64,000 bases of DNA from Dryocosmus kuriphilus. Its lineage: Eukaryota > Arthropoda > Insecta > Hymenoptera > Cynipidae. Shown piece by piece: positions 12,001 to 27,009 of the stretch. The stretch lies in NCBI GenBank assembly GCA_038277395.1, contig CM076197.1, positions 87,433,050-87,497,049 on the forward strand, in the 5' to 3' direction. The notes beneath the pieces were generated by a model. It was not told the DNA's origin. It worked only from the letters and a program-made list of their open reading frames with translations, and searched no databases. Positions within the stretch are counted from its first letter, which is position 1. Each line of letters opens with the position of its first letter. Made by a program: the position numbers and the translations under genes.

Positions 12001-15000
12001 ACGAAGGTTGCCAAATCCGGATAAGAATACGGGACTGGCTTTTTGTTAGCGAGGTCTTCCTCACTTGCGAATAAATTGAAGACTCCGTTGATAGGTGCAA
12101 TTTTGTAGTTCTTCGAAGGAGGGAATTCACACTCCCAGGGATCTCCACGAGAAGCTGGTGCATGCACTGGATGATCTATTTGAAAAAAGCCACTTATAAT
12201 TATAATTATAATTAATTATATAGTTAAAAGCGAAACTAATTTCTACAAATCGATTCATATAGGGAGTTTATTCACAAGTTTTAAATACGGATGAACACTG
12301 AGAAGGGGAAAATGAAAACTGATAAATCAATTGCCAAATAAGGAAGAAAATAAAAACGATAAACAAGAAAAAAAGAAAAACAATCAAATGAAAGTAAAAA
12401 TTTTAAATGAAAGCAAAACAAAATTATATTGATGGAAATGAATTAAGGAAAGGATGGGAAAAGGACCTGTCAGATGCACGTTCTTGAAGATGGCGTCGAT
12501 GTCTGCATCAGAGCGAATCTCTGAGAATTCTCTCTCGAAAGAAGTTGCACTCGCCCCTTGAGAAATAGAGTTTAACAATGAATGAATGAATGAATGAATG
12601 ATAAATTTTAAAATTGAAGGGAATTCGAATTCAGAATGAACCGGTACTTCATTAAATAACGAATGATATTTATTTATCTTACCTTTGATACATTTTCGAT
12701 CATCGTGTTGAACCTCATCTTCGGTAGAATAAGGTCTCTTGTCCACGCTTCGCAAAAACCTCGAGGTAATTGTTGGAAACGTCTGTTTGGAAGTGCTCAT
12801 GTACCTATCTCGCATTGCGAGAGCCTGTACCAACATCTGTGAGGCTTGCTGTAAATCCTCCAATGGTACCTGAAAATTTATGCCGCAATTATTTTTTATA
12901 ATATTCTAATTTTAGTAGTGTAACGTCGTGGCCTTCCACTCGTTATCTGATCCTTCCCCTCGTTATCTGATCCTTCCCCTTTATTTATTACAATTCAAAA
13001 AGAAGGACGGGAATCCACTTTGACCAGCACTCGACTCAAAATTCACAATAATATATATTTATGAATGAAAATGTAGAGTGAGTGTGGACAGAATCATGAC
13101 AGGCTATAATTATTTAGTTTTCTTTTCAGGCACGACTCCAAGAGTTTAAATGTTAGGAATATGTTCAGGAACATATACATGGGACGTTTTACCATGTAAT
13201 ATTAGGGAACTGACCTCGCTAACTTGGTCTCAAGAACTCTGAAGCCCGCGAAGTTACTGGAGATTCTGAAAAATCCAATCGGTTGAGGCTTTTTGGTGAA
13301 GTAGATTTCATTCCTACTTATCAACTATCTCGCGGGGGCGCGCAATACGCTTGTGCCCTTACATGCTGGAAATAGGAATTCAAGGGGGACTGGAGTCTGG
13401 ACATGGCTTTCTCTTCGTAAACGAGCGAGGGAGGCTGATCCAAAACATGTGTGTCGTTTCCTGTTTACTAGTCTAGATGAAAATGTCAAGGACCGACCCT
13501 TTGGTTTATCGTCCACAACGTGACTTGGTTTAAACCCCTATAAAAACCGAGTCGAATTACAAGAATTTCCTCGCGATACTACAGGAGATTACTTTCAAGC
13601 TGAGCTTTCGTCGTTCGAAGTACATTTGCAAGTTCTTATCCGAACTACGCTTTATCGTTTCCAGATGTTGGTTTTTTCCTAAAACTGCATTCTATAATTT
13701 TCTAGTGAGAGCTCGTCGAGTGACTTTCGCCTTAAATCCTCATTGGTTATGGACTTATGGGGTTGTTGCTGTGCAATAAGAAACCTGTGCGGCTGCTGTG
13801 AAAGAAGCTTACGAAAGTAGCACCAGCAGGCCAGGTTTGAGAAGTGACGTCACGAAGGAAGCAAATTGAGTGAGGAGAGAAAAACTTCTTGGATCATAAG
13901 TTCAGTCAAGTTCAGTGCTGGTCATCGACTTGTAAAATTCTGTTGGTTTGAAGTAGAGGATATTGTTACTGCCGTTGCCGCCTTACTTTTCTTCACCTGC
14001 AAGAGGAGTTTCCGAAGAACCAAGGTAGGCGTCGGGAATCTTTGACCTCCTGCGATGTTTTCGTTCGAGTCTTTGTAAAGTAGATTTTGTTGAAGGTATT
14101 TTTTTTTAGTGTTTTGGAAAGGTTTTCTCCTGTCTAGTTTAGTTTCAGGGATATGTGTGTTCGAGTTTAGTAATTCAAAGTTTAACGATGCTCAGACCGT
14201 GCACCATTTTGGGAAAATGTCATTGCTCAAGAAAAATTTGCCGAATTGTCTAGAATAAGTACGTTTGCCGCGAAAATGTCGAGTTTCTGTTCTGAATTCG
14301 AGCAGATTAACTCCATTTGTACTTTCTTATTCTTCACCAAGGCTGTGGTAATATTTGTTTCCTCTGAAATTCACCTCATCTAAATTATTAACCCCTCAAA
14401 CTTCATTCACTCACTCTTAATTATCACATTCATACTCACAATTTTAATCAATTTTATATCTATTGGTTAAAATGAATCTAATCGTTTCACTCCCCCCACG
14501 AAAATAATTACCCGTTATAAAATTGACGCCCAGAGCGTGGAGCCTGAAACGACTTATTGTTAGGTTGAGAAAAAAATTTTGTTATCGAACCTCAACGACC
14601 CTAATATGATTTAGAGGACAAAAATTGGTTATCTCATGTCATCATTATGAATTTCATAAACTTGTGTAGTATATATCTATATTTATTTTTTGCTCTGAAC
14701 TGACTTGTACTTCGATAATTGTTTCTGTGCGATATTTATATTATGCCGTGTTATCTCGTATCGTGGGTTCGAAAATCCTGCTGTATTTACCGTGAGGTAT
14801 TTATTCGTTGTCGATCAGTTTGGCACTTGATGAGAGGCGCCTGTGCTTTCTGTTGGTGTAGTTTCGCATCATTTCTCGTCTCTCTGTATAGGGAAGAGAG
14901 TATAGTATCTGTTAGTGTAGTTTTGCATTTTTTCTCCGCCTCTCTGTATAAGGGAGAAAGAAGACTTTCTGTTAGTGTAGTTTTGCATCTTTTCGCCGTC

Positions 15001-18000
15001 TCTCTGTATAGGGGAAAGAGAATGCTTTCTGTTGAGTGTTGATAGCCAGTCACTTCATGGACTCTTTTATCTGTAGCCTTTTGTAGTTTGTTTGAGAAAT
15101 TAGCTGATCAGCCGCACCCTGGTATATATATATATGGAAACTCTTGAAGTTTTGTTCACCGACAGCAGCACCGAGTTGATGAGCAAACTTATTACAAACT
15201 TCGCGTCGTAATTGAGAATTAGACACTCGATCACCCCGCCATATCATGCGCAAGCTATTCCGGTGGATCATACATCATGTAAAGGGTGATCATCGTAGCT
15301 AGGATAAACATCTTACTTACCACCGTTTTGTGTAAGTCATGCATAGCTCAACATCACGTGTCGCTAGCGATCTGAAACTTTGGTAGAGACCCCAAACTGG
15401 CCAGATCGTTATAAAGACGCATGAAGAACTCCAGATTTAGGTATCGTTAAATAATAGCAGACATCAGAGTACAGCCAAAATTCTATTAAGTTAGGCTTTG
15501 ACAGAAGCACACCTTTATTTCTATGGGCAAGCGCTACGTAACAATTTGCCTTGTAATTTGAAGGTCGGATTACTGACATCTCCTGGTCTGAGGGGCCCGC
15601 CTTGTCAGTGTGGTAGCGGGTTTTGTATCATGGTGGTCTTCCACCCGTTATTTGATCATTCCCCTTTGTTTAATTACAATTCAAAAAGAAGAAGACGGGA
15701 ATCCACTTTGACCAGCACTCGACTCAAAATTTACAATATATATTTATGAATGAGCGTGTAAAGTGAATGCGGACAGAATCATGATAGGCTATAAATTATT
15801 TAGTTTTATTTTCAGACATGACTCGAAGAGTTGAAATGTTAGGAATATACTTCGGAGGTTTTACCATGTAATATTAAGGAACTGACCTCCTTACCTTGGT
15901 CTCGAAAACTCTGAGGCCCGCGAAGTTACTGGAGATCCTGCAAAATTCCATAAATCTGGTTGGAAACCGGGAAACACACACACTCCCATCCATTTGATCC
16001 TAGAAGTTACCGCGCTACAACTATAACCATCACCTGCCATCATTACCGACGGCACTACACTATTATATTGGAATGGCTCCATCCGGGGAAATCCTATGAA
16101 CTCGGGGTTAATCCATCATACCCTAATAACGCTGAAAATACCAGGCTGCACTAAGCCGAGGTATCTGTCAAAACAATTGGCGCGGACATTTTTGAGGGTA
16201 ATACAAGTTCCAGCACTACCGTGCATCCGAGGTGAACCCAAGATCTAGATACTGTGGTAATATTTTTTTTCTCTGAAATTCACGCCAACCAAATGATTGA
16301 TCCCACAAACTTCGTTCACTCACTGTTAATCACCACATTCATACTCACAATTTTAATAAAGATTACATCTACTGGTTAAAATGAATCTAGTCGTTTCACG
16401 ACCCCACGAAACTATCCCCTCTCCCTGAGCTAGGGACTTATTTCTGAGTTTAGTTTACTTTTATTTAATAAGATTTTCGGGTTATAATTTTAATAATGGA
16501 TTCCGATTCTCTTGTGAGAGTTTGTTGAGGCGGCCATCAAAGGCCTGGCGCCCTTCAGGGTAATTACCAGTGCTCTTTTCTTTTGTGTATAAAATCAGAT
16601 TTGTAAAGCTTTTAGACGGGTACTCTGGTTTTAAAATTGTCCTAATTCGGATTACCCGTTACAGTAGTTTATTTTAACGTATTTCCTAGAATTTCCAAAA
16701 CAAAAATTTCAAAAAACTGAACCTTTTTTAAAACAGAAAAGATCAAAATACATTTTAAAAGGTGCTTTAAAACTTACGTTAATTTTAAACTGTTTTAATA
16801 ATCTAATAAGACTTGAAAGTAAATTGCCGTTTATCGAACCAAATTAAAATGGTATCTTCTAGGTTTCAAAAACTAATCAAAAACTTATCGAGTATATAAG
16901 CTGAAATAAGTTTTTGGTGTGCCACTTGCTTTGTGGATTTTTATCAACAAGTGTTAATCCTTAACACCCACCTTTCTATCCCGGAAGGACTCCTATAGGT
17001 AATAAAAGAAAGTAATATTTTCCATTGTCCTAATTCGTGTTTGGAACCTTCGCGGTCTTCATACGATATAAGTCCGTATTCAGCTGAACGTATAGTCAGC
17101 TTATCGAACCATTGGTTTCCAGAGGGATGTATTAGGCGAAAGACGTGATTTAAAGAGGATGACACAATCCTTTTATCTCATTGAAGGTAAGAAATGTAAG
17201 CTTCCTTTTTAATCATCCATAAAAAAAAGAATTTAAAAAAGTGGATACATTAAACTTTTTGTTGATAAAATTAATATTTGAAAGATGGCAGTACAGAACT
17301 AGATAACCAACAAAACCAGAATTTTTCAGGAGAGCGAAAAAACATTTTTCAAAATTGAAATCAACATTTAAATGAAAAGCAAAAGTCCACTGCCGAGCTG
17401 AAGTATTGCTGAATTGAGACCAAAAAAGTCTGATTAGAAAAAGCTAGCTAGTTTTGAGAAAATAGATGTGGAAGTTGACAATCTCAAAATAACACTAACC
17501 TAAAATTGGAGCATGCTGGGATGCTAAATGAGATAAAAATGCAATTTTCAGTTTAAATAAAAAAAACTTACTGCCAAAATACTGAGTTGATGAATACGAG
17601 TCACCAATGATGCATCTAAAACAGTTAACCGATTTCGTGAAAATCGTCTGAGAATTTAGAGATTAGAACTTCATGGATTTTCAAAATCTGATTTGAATAG
17701 CAATCAAAAATAAGCATTTTCTACCGAGATACTGGGATGATGAATAAGAATTAAAAAATTCTGAACAAAAACAATTATTGTCTTCCGAGAAAATCAAGAT
17801 TTATTGTGATGGTATTGCACTATGACAGACAATTTCTCACTTAAAATCCAACAAAAACAAGATAATTATGTTTTTTATCAGTAAACTTGAATAATTTCAA
17901 GAACTATCAGTGTTGAATGACATTAGAAAAAAGGTTGAATAAAGTGTTTTTTTTTTTTTTTAGAATCGGTTTTAGAATCGGTTATCTAGTTTTAAAATGC

Positions 18001-21000
18001 CAACTTATGTATTACTACATTAAAAAATAGGATTTCGAATAAATCCTTTTGATCCTTTTTACGCAAAAAAAGTATTTTCGACAAAAATGTTGATTATTCA
18101 ACCCTTCATTTCATCTCGATATTCTAGATTACAGGTTTATTGAATAAATTAATTTTTCCATAAAACAATTAAGTGATTGCTCGCGTATTTAAGAAACGAT
18201 TTACGTATATTGGAGACAAGAAACGAAACCTAACTATTCAAGTTACATAAGATAATTATAACCACAATTAATCATGTTTTTGTTCAAGACTCAATCCCCT
18301 TCCATCGTTACTTGTACTCTGATGATGCAGTGATATAGCACAAGACTAATAGTTTCATTACTTATAACTGATGCTTTGAAAGTAGGAAAGTTTAAACTTA
18401 ATTAAAGGTTAATTTCAAATTAAAAAATGCTAGTCTCTTATTGTTTTTTTTTCTGTGTTGACATTCCCCCCCCCCCCCCCCCCCCCCCCCCGAGGTTTAA
18501 TTAAAATGCCATCGACTGACATCAACTGTCAAGGTCAATGGGAGCTCATGTCGATTATAAGAGTCCGGATTAGTCTTTCAAGGCAGCCTAGCGGAAGGGA
18601 TGCGATGTAGTTGACAAGGGTTTCTTCCGACTTTTTCAGGCTTCCCTTTCAAGAATTTCGATCGAGAGATTCGTTTCGCTAATCTAAAACCCTGAACTTC
18701 CTTTTAACTTCCTCTTCATAATATCTCTTTCAAAGCAAAAGATTTTAAAGCAACCAAAAAAATGAGATAAAATATTGCCCTGAACTAACAAAGTAGCATG
18801 AAGGGTAAAAGTTTGTAAGAGTAATTGAAAATTAAACTTACCCCGGAAGTATCCTCCCCGGAGATGGATACTCGTTGAAAGTGTGGCACAAAGTCATTTT
18901 CTTCAAGTGTGAAAGGATGCTCGACATCATCTGGAACTCCTGGACCAATTGATGGTTCATAATGACTTCTTCTCTCCTCAAGATCCTTTGCAGCTCTAAA
19001 AATAAATTAAAAGTCATAATTAATTCGAAAATAAGGAAAATTATAGAAGATAATAAACTTAAAGTTAACCACTTCAACATATTATTTCCTTTTAAACTCT
19101 ATTTGTCACCAAGAATGACAATAAAACTTGTTTACGTCTCTCACTCTCTCAGTCTAATCTTCAATTATCTCGTTTGACAAGCTACTAATTCGCTCTTTTG
19201 AATTTATTAAATACTTTTTACATCAGCTCTCAGTGGTAAATTATAATTAACCATATATTTACCAATGCATTTTGTTGCTTTTCTTGCTCGAATGAATGAT
19301 ACTTCCCTAATGAATTCAAAGCAAAGATGTTTTATTTATAGGATGCCTACTAAAAGTAACTTGATAAATTATAAACTACTTATGCGTGGAAATATGTGGC
19401 GCGTGCAAGTTCAATATTTCCAGTTTAATCAAGAAAGACTCGCAATTAATCTAGCTCAATTGACTTTCTTGAAACTACATACCAAAACCTAATCATAAAC
19501 GAAAAGTTGTTATTGTCTCCCAAAAAAGTTCTATTATCTACTTTCGATGTGGAAATCTTGAACTAACAAGCACCAAAAGTATTGGATTGGAACATCATTG
19601 TTAATTTCGCAGATTACGTTATCAGGTTTCAGTGATAATAAGAATTGACACGCTAACTTTAGTTTCATGAAACGATCTCCACCTATCAAGTATCAAGCAT
19701 CAAGTGTTCCAAAATAAACTACACAACACATTATGAACTTGAACTGACGTCAGAGATCTGATCGATAAGTCAATGAAAAGCAAATTAATCCCATTTATCT
19801 CTTATATAATTATTTACTCCATCACCAAAATCTCAGGGTTCAGCCAAACACAATTTAAATCAACGAAGTCATTCATTCATCAACCTCTAAATTTTTCATA
19901 TCTCCCGAAATCTGTAATTTAACCGTAAGTGACGCTGTTCTGACTTCTCTCTCTGATTAAAATTCATTATCCTAAATATAAAAAATTATTTTTTAATTTA
20001 AATAATAAATTAGAAAAATTTCTCAAGAGTACCATTTTTTCCTTTCTTTTTACTTTTTAAAAGTTTTACCTCACGAGTATTTTACAGTCTCTCAGCCAAC
20101 GTTTCGATTCGATAGCTCCAGCGAACATATTCGAATTAATCGATTTCAATGAATTCCCTATTAAAAATGATATTTTCGACTTTAAAACTGCTGCAACGGC
20201 CACGTGTCACATAGTGAGAGGAATAAAAGGCACTTCTCAGGTTGTTTTGACGACTGAACATCGCAAAACTCATTGGTTCTCCAGGTTGAATATGTTTGTA
20301 ATCTTAACTAAACAAATTTATTTATTCAGAAAAAAAGAAGAGTCACTGGAAAATTGTGTCTGCATACTGACTGAATTTTCATATCGCGTTTTTTCAATGG
20401 AATGGAGAAGTTATTTCAGGTGAAATGTTAGTGGAACGAAATGAAATGCTCTGCACTCGACTCGACGGTCGCGTAAGGACTGAAATGACCCACCGGTCGC
20501 AAACCCTCCCACAACTGGTGACCAAACCACGCATCTACTTTGTATCCATCATACAGAAAATAGGGGTGGAATCCCCTCAAATTCAGAATTTTTATTCGTA
20601 TTTTGTATCTAGATAATTATGTAAATCAAACAAATATAAATAGGATTGTTTTAGAGAGTTCAAAACGACTTCAAATAGATTTAAAATAAGTTTCAAATGT
20701 TCTAAACAAGTGTTAAAGCGACGATTTATATTTAATCTTAAATCTGGTTTTCTAAAGATCTAAATTTTAGAAATGGAATTATAATGAAGAATCTAGAATA
20801 GCAAAAATCGATTTGTATCTTGTTTTTTTTTTAATATTTTGTAATCGCTGGGGAATATATTTTTTTTATGAATACTCAAGTTTTTTTCTAAAAGATATTT
20901 CTTATAAACTGTTTTTAAATAGTTAATAAATTAAAACTAACTTCTTTTTCTTAGCTTAAGATTTTACTTGGAAGTCAAATATCAACATTAAATTATAATT

Positions 21001-24000
21001 TGTATTAAATTAGTTGGAGGCGTTACATCAAGAAGCGTGGCCACTGCGGTAGATTTTATCGATCTACAATCTATTCTAAGTAAACGCGTATGGGGAGAAA
21101 GATTAAATATAAATGATTGTAACAGCACACAATTAAAAAAGATAGGAACTAAAATAAATTTTTATTAGAATTTTTTGGAACTTGAATAAATAAATGATCT
21201 TTAAGGGGCATGAATGTCAAGTCTTGAAACAGAAAAGTCCTTGCATCTACAAGTAATTTTTTCTTTTTAGAAACTGCGTCGATCAACTCAAAAAGAAAAA
21301 AATTATTTTTTAAACCCAAGTTGATTCTTTAAAAATCAACAAGACTCTCTTTGAAAGCGACGAAAATAATTTTTTCAAGAACCTTGAAAAGGTCTCTTAC
21401 AACGCGTTTTCTTTCCTTTGAAACCACCTACATTTTTGCAGAACTGAGATTCCGTTGCTAACAATTTCACAAGATAAATGTTAGCCTCCGGCCAACGCTA
21501 TTGAATTTTTTCCAAGCACTTCAGCCCAATGCCAGCCTTCGAAACGTGATACAGAGAACCATGTTCTAATCGATAATTAAACAAAAATGTCCAAAAAACG
21601 ATTTAAACAATTATTCAATTTTGGGCTTAATTTAAATTTGAAACGTTTCTAATTTAGCATTTTTCGACTACTAGGACTTCTGGTAACTTTTATAAAATAC
21701 GACTGTTCACCGATAATATATTTATGAAATATCCGGGATGAAAAGCTTATAGCGGTTTGTTCACTGAAGTACAAAGAAACTTCGCACGTGTATGACAAAA
21801 CGTTACACCGGTTTAGCATTTATGAATTCAAACATAACTGCGAGCTTTCAATCGACTATAATTAGCAGTCTTATTCTTTTGCTAGAATGCAAACTACCAT
21901 TTTTTAGAGACTCGACACTCTTCTATTCAAAATAAACAAACTTTCTAAAATATAAATAGAAACATCAGATTCAAATTAAATCTATTCTAATCTATCGAGT
22001 TCATATTCCAATTATTACAAAAATAAAATATGTATATAAAAAGAAACTAACTTTACTGTAAGTTGTCGTTGAATGAGAAGTTTTTTCTCGATTTGCTCGA
22101 TGGGAAATTGAGGAACTTCATAGGGAGCAGAAATCTCATTCGGAAGTTCAAGAGGTGCTAATCTTCCACCGCCAGCTCCACCTTCATGACCAAATACAGG
22201 ACTTTCACTTCCTGAAAAAAGATTTTTTAAGAACATTATTATCCACTCGCTTTTTATTCCAAAAACCAAATGTAGTTTTGAATTAAAAAGCTACTTGTTT
22301 TAGAAAATATTTGAACCCCTGAACTCCTGAAAGTAAGAACAATTTAATTCCTAAAAATGGGATAATATACTTCGATTATTTTCAAAACTTTAATTTACCA
22401 TCAAATTTTAATTGCCCGCTCTTCTGCAACCATTCGACAATGTTTTTCGCTGAATCTGACTTCACAAGATCCGCTTCACTTCCCAATACCATAATGCTAA
22501 TTATACAAATCGAAATTAATGATATGACTCTCGGAAATCTATCAAACATATTTCAAATTAAAATTAGATTTTTTGTGAGCAGCTCATTAAGAAAGGACAA
22601 AAGTCGGTAGTGAAACATGGAAGTATAAATAAAGGAAATAAAATTCTGAATATTCAATCACTGCTTTATTTGGATTTTTATTATATGAATTAAATATCTT
22701 CCAGAACAATTAAAACACCAGAGAATAATTGTTTTATTACAGAATATAATGTTCACTTGTCTGAATTAAAATTGTTTTCCCCTGCGGCAAATTAGAATAC
22801 ATAAAAGAGAAAACAGTGTGGAATACTGAAGTCGATGACTGTTAATAATTCTAATTGGAAGTCTATTTTTGGGAATCTCTTCCTATGTGTGCAACGAGCC
22901 AGGAATTTAATCGATTTTAGGTAGTAATACACATCTACAAAGTCACTATATATTAAATTCGCATCTGTTTGTAACGCACAATGCTTATTGTTCTTGCAAA
23001 AACCCAAATTCCGTTTATTTTCATAAATGCAAGGAATAATCCCCGAAAATTAGTTTTTACTGACATAAAGCAAAAAGGATAAAACACATGTCTGGAAAAT
23101 TTCTGCAAAAAATATTAAAATTGTTGTCCTTTTAACGTATTAAAATTGACCTTCAATTAAATTTACACTTGTAAGGATAATTAAAATTCAATAATGCTAC
23201 CCAGTCTTGAACAAATACTTTATCTAATGTTAGGCCACGACCCTTGTTCTTTGCTAGAGTGCTAGACACACGGTTCGATGAAATGGATATTATTAAAATT
23301 ACAGCAAAGATTGTTCGACTGGAAAGGCGCAACATGTGGCTTACGTAATTTTTTGTAATTATTGACTCGTAACTGATAAATTCTATTTATAAAATACAAA
23401 GACGAGAAAGAAACGAAGAACCGATTATTATTAATCATTCACTGACGAAAAAAAATTTTTAATTGCGAAATATTCATCTTTTAATCAAAACTATAAATGA
23501 ATCAAAGATCTGATGTTATGGAAATTTTACGGAAAGGCAGATTTCAACTTACGTAAATAAGTCGGATGGAAAAACATTCATGAATCATTCGTAATACTCA
23601 AAACTATGTATCACACGTATTTTTTTGGAAGTTATCTAATTTATAAAGTTGGAAGCTGAAATTAATCTATTTTGAAGATCTTGAATTTAAAATTCAATTC
23701 AAATCAATTTTTTAACTATTGAAGCTTTCATTTTTAAATTATACAATTTTGAGTTATTTACTTAGGAAACTACACAATTTCCGACGTTTTAATTTAAATT
23801 TGTTCAATATTTAAGCGTCTTCAATATTATAGATTATTCCATTTCAAATAAAAAAATCCTTTTTTTATTTTAATATCATTCCAACGCTACAAGCGTCACT
23901 GATAAGGTTTTTGGATGCCTATCACGTGCTAATAGCAACATTAACAAACAAGTAGAATGACTCAATTTTATGACACCGTGAAATACGTGAGCGACATTTA

Positions 24001-26960
24001 GAATGCTTTCGGCATTCTGCGATAACGCTATCTATGATTCTGTCCAATCCAATACGATTTCCAAAAACCATGAAGAAAGAAGACTAAGCAAAATAAAAAT
24101 AAACAAAACTGGGTCAGATTTCACATCTGAATTACGGGCTGATAAAATATACTCAGCTGTTACCAGAACAATAATGTTGAATGCAAGAGGTATCAAGATG
24201 AGGTTAATCCCAGGGGATGGGAATGAAAGCATAAAATTTTTGACCTTCATTATTTGACTGAGACGTTCTTATGAAAAAAGTCGAAATAAACTTCTTCCTC
24301 GGGGGAGAATAACTGATGAACTGTCGAAATAAGAAGCTGACTCTTTGTAATTTGCATGTTAAACTCACGAGTAAAAAATTCAAGAGTTTTTCTCGGAGCA
24401 GTCAGATTTCCGAGAGTCAATTACACCTCCGCTTTTTGTCTTATTGATCTGTCAACTTCCTATCCTCGTGGAGACAGGGATGACGATTCAAGAAATTGTT
24501 TCTCCCACGGACTTATCTCTGTCTATAATTAGAACTCAATGAAACTTGCGTTTGTCTTCCTTTGTCACGAGAGGACAGAAAAAAAAAACCACGTTTACTA
24601 GAGCACTTTGAGGGCACTGACCATATCTTCACAGTTAACTTGTGGCAAGAACACTGACGCTGGCTGTGGCTGTCACGCTGTGGAGCGCAGTAAAGCGTGA
24701 GTTGGCACTCAGTTACCAAACCGAGGCCACATTCACGCCAATTCACGCATACGTGAACCCGTATGCAACTGGGACGACCTGATGCGGGAGTACGGCGTAC
24801 GCAACTAGTAAACAAAAGAATTCTGGGGACGGCGTCATTTTTTTGAGATTTGAGGTTCAGTTTAAATCAAGTTTTGAGGTTAACTTTACGAGAAACCAAA
24901 GAATGGTCAACTAGCGCCTGTTTTTGAAATACTGACAGTTTGCTTACGTATTTGATGAAAAAGTCATCAACAATTCAAATAATAAAAAAGCAACTCTTTC
25001 CTTATATTTGTGGCATTACTTTTGGAGCTTTTGAAATTTTTTGTTTGTTTACGTTTACGGTTCACGGTTATAAAGATTTACTGACAGACGTTTCGGGTGG
25101 AAGAACTGTTTCACTACGCAGTACTTTCAAGACAATAATAAATTATTAAAATTCGTGTAGTAAGTATTTTTGAAGTTCAAGATTGCTTAGGTTTTAATTA
25201 TTTATAAAAATGATAATTAATATGAGAATGGATTGGAATCAAATACGTTATATTATAAGAACTCGTTGTTAAACAAAAATATGTTGGTTTGACTCCGTCA
25301 TAATAGCTGGAAGAACCGTTGAAATTAACAAATAAAATTTATTGTTTTTTATTTGCAAATTAATTTAATTTTAGACTTAAGTAATGCTTTTTAATGCCAA
25401 AAATGACAATATGTGCATTTGATCAAAAAATGGTTGAAGCAAAATTTGTAGATCTTTTTAAATTGAACAACTTTATTTTTTACCATTTTTTTGTATCTTG
25501 AATATTTTGGCGGGAAACCAGAGTTTTTTAATATTAATAGCGTTTTCTTGATTAAAACAAAAACCGTCCATTTTATCAAAAAACGGTTAAGACAAAATTT
25601 GTAGATTTTTTTGAGATGAACAATTTTACTTTCTGACATTTTTTTTGTATCTCTCATAGTTTAGCCAGAAAATGGATTTTTTGATTTTGTGAAAACCGTT
25701 TTTGATGGATAAAACCGTAACCGTTGGTCAAAAACCGCTGGTTAACGAACTCGTCCTTTCTTTTTACCCCTTAAAGAAGTGTACCGAAGCGCACTCCAAT
25801 CCGATTAGTCCTTCGAAAGTCATCGTGTTCACAGACTACGCCAACGACGACGACGACAGACACCAACGTAAAACATGTTTTTTCGGATTCAGGGGGTCAT
25901 GAAACATCGACATTTCATGAAATCCGCGAAAGTCAGTTTTCACATAAAACTATAAATACCTTCTCATTGAGATAAGAATGTAATAAAAGGTTATTTCCAT
26001 GCATTTGGTCATATCTTTGATTTGGTCGATTTGGTCAATTGTTTTCCCCTCAGCATTTGACGAAGTGAAGTTAGCTGGTGATGAAATGAAAATACCTAAT
26101 TAGGTAAGCATTTTTAAAAATAAAGATCATTTACATGCATTTAATTCATTGTTTTCCCCCTCAGCACTTGACGAAGTGAAGTGAGCTGGGCGACGAAGTG
26201 AAAATACCTAATTGACAATTTTGAGTGATTTTGATTAGATATAAAATCGTGGTCGGGAACGATTGTTGTTTTATTTCGTGCAAAATTTTTGCATCATTTC
26301 TTGCATTTTAATATACCGAAAAAGCACTAAATTCGTATTTTTAAAAGTCCCAGTGACTTTTTTTGTCCAGAGAACAATAATTAAAATCCGAATTTTACAA
26401 AGTTTTTTCAGTTGAATCGACAAAAACAGCCATTGATCTTTTACATCGTGGATCTTTTGTTTAGAATTTCGCAAATTTAACTCAATTCTTAGTTAAATCA
26501 GGGATAAACTACCTACTTTACTTAATTTTTATTATCAATGTTCGGGCAATAATTCAGTCAAAATGGTGGTCGGTGATGGTTATTTCGGTTATTTTTTTTA
26601 AAGTTCCTATTTTATTTCAAATTTCTCATACCGGAAACTAACTAGATACGTATTTCGCGAAGTGCCCGTGACTTTCTGAGCCGGAGAATGAGTGAAGTGC
26701 CTTTCTTCAAAATGGTTTCGTTAAAATCCGAAGTGCCTTTCTTCAAAGTGGTTTCGTTAAAATCCGAAAACAATGACAGATTTGTTTGCCTAAAACCTTT
26801 TGATCATTGTAACAAGTTCTTTGGATTTGCATTTATTTCACCAGAAGGGGCAAAGTGATTGTTTCATCGAAGAGTGAGTAGGTAGTTTTGATCCATATAA
26901 CAGTTATATAGAAAAACAATTGCGGGAATTGGAGAATATATTTGTGTTTCAAAATGACCG

Positions 26961-27009
<49 letters not shown>

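Larger units (their letters stand above)
12919..16663 (+). mobile_element. Decayed LTR retrotransposon in an AMP deaminase intron
   Basis: Two related long repeats bracket an internal region of only about 1.1 kb. The left repeat starts TGTAACG at 12919 and ends CGTTATA at 14519. The right starts TGTATCA at 15624 and ends CGTTACA at 16663. The flanks share GTAG (12915-12918 and 16664-16667), a 4-bp target duplication. Right after the left LTR, TTGACGCCCAGAGCGTGGAG (from 14523) looks like a primer-binding site and sets the plus orientation. No gag or pol survives. The LTRs differ by large indels, so this is an old, internally deleted copy. Confidence 0.8.

Noticed and set aside
15891..16154. 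Open frames in the right LTR of the decayed element
   Set aside because: They lie in LTR sequence with no gag/pol similarity.
22792..23007. Lysozyme-like exon downstream of the short secreted frame at 23153-23335
   Set aside because: A faint resemblance to lysozyme was considered, but the expected cysteines and catalytic region are absent and splice phases do not link.
25702..25902. Protein-coding gene inside the dispersed repeat (also 33192-33533)
   Set aside because: No recognisable domain. The two copies diverge with replacement and frame-altering changes, and the frame begins inside repeat sequence.
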